NCBI GenBank assembly: GCA_007123655.1 | Contig: SKKR01000229.1 | Location: forward strand, 1 to 6,589 | Source of the DNA: Thermomicrobiaceae bacterium | GTDB taxonomy: Bacteria; Chloroflexota; Chloroflexia; Thermomicrobiales; Thermomicrobiaceae | Reading direction: 5' to 3' | DNA length: 6,589 nucleotides | Part shown: piece by piece, positions 6,342 to 6,589 of the stretch | Numbering within the stretch: the first letter of the stretch is position 1 | How the letters are laid out: every line of letters starts with the position of its first letter | Notes under the pieces: model-generated | Databases searched by the model: none | Seen by the model: the letters and a program-made list of their open reading frames with translations, nothing else | Told to the model about the DNA's origin: nothing | Translations under genes and position numbers: made by a program

Positions 6342-6589
6342 ATGCCCCGGCAAATCCTGGTCGTCGCCTGTCTCCTGGCGATTGCCGCGACGAGCAATAC
6401 AAACAGCTTCGGGTTGGTGTTCGCTCCGGCAGCGGAGAGCCTCGGCGTCTCCGTGTCCGTGCTCGGGGGTCTGCGAACGATCGAGAACGTCGCCGCGATC
6501 ATCGTCGCAATCCTCATCGCCCCGCAGATCGACCGGTTTCAACGCAAATACGTCATGCTCACGGGCTACGGCCTGGCGACGGTCGGCGC
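6342..6589 (+). CDS. MFS transporter (N-terminal part; gene runs off the right edge)
   Basis: The frame from ATG 6342 is open to the window edge, giving 82 codons. Seen: a first hydrophobic helix at about residues 4-30 (LVVACLLAIAATSNTNSFGL), a short loop AAESLGVSVSVLGGL typical of the segment before helix 2 of major facilitator proteins, a second helix at about 44-62, then the loop DRFQRKYVML at 64-73. That loop resembles the helix 2-3 motif A region (GxLaDrxGrr), with DRFQRK in place of DRxGRR. A third helix begins at about 72. The family moves small solutes across the inner membrane; the substrate cannot be read from this fragment. An in-frame TGA at 6339-6341 directly precedes the ATG, so the start cannot lie further upstream. 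The ribosome-binding site is weak (GAG at 6336-6338). The gene is separated from the amidohydrolase by the hairpin at 6268-6293. Confidence 0.8.
   Translation, partial: MPRQILVVACLLAIAATSNTNSFGLVFAPAAESLGVSVSVLGGLRTIENVAAIIVAILIAPQIDRFQRKYVMLTGYGLATVG

Noticed and set aside
4867..6402. A 511-residue open frame on the minus strand opposite the amidohydrolase gene
   Set aside because: It lies entirely antisense to a well-supported M20 enzyme, is rich in Arg, His, Val and Asp as expected of a GC-rich shadow frame, and shows no domain pattern.

Overview
The window is ordinary-looking bacterial chromosome, GC-rich (roughly 60 percent by eye) and densely coding. It holds seven protein genes, two of them cut by the window edges. 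I see no tRNA, rRNA, CRISPR array, insertion sequence or phage structural gene. The lineage cannot be fixed from sequence alone. GC-rich codon use, a four-helix 'phage holin family' domain fused to an alkaline-phosphatase-type domain, and a mix of catabolic-type enzymes would fit Chloroflexota or Actinomycetota, but this is a weak guess.

Left block, minus strand (1-1669), read right to left: a small four-helix membrane protein (1669-1289), an Lrp/AsnC-type regulator (1177-653), and the N-terminal 202 residues of a class III PLP aminotransferase related to glutamate-1-semialdehyde aminomutase (607 to beyond position 1). Only 45 bp separate the regulator from the aminotransferase, and both have strong Shine-Dalgarno sites, so they probably form a regulator-enzyme unit for an amino acid or amine. 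A bulged hairpin lies in the 111-bp gap between the membrane protein and the regulator.

A 204-bp divergent intergenic region (1670-1873) separates this block from the plus-strand genes.

Right block, plus strand (1874-6589): an UlaG/NAPE-PLD-like metallo-beta-lactamase-fold hydrolase (1874-2683) is followed after 13 bp by a 693-residue protein joining a four-helix membrane domain to a phosphodiesterase of the alkaline phosphatase superfamily (2697-4778). These two are almost certainly co-transcribed, and both folds commonly cleave phosphoesters. A 115-bp gap with a candidate promoter and a perfect 7-bp inverted repeat then leads to an M20-family amidohydrolase (4894-6237). A perfect 10-bp-stem hairpin (6268-6293) follows it, and the window ends in the N-terminus of an MFS transporter (6342 onward).

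The most interesting item is the MBL hydrolase plus membrane-anchored phosphodiesterase pair, which may act on lipid or cell-envelope phosphoesters. I found no convincing evidence of a wholly new system.
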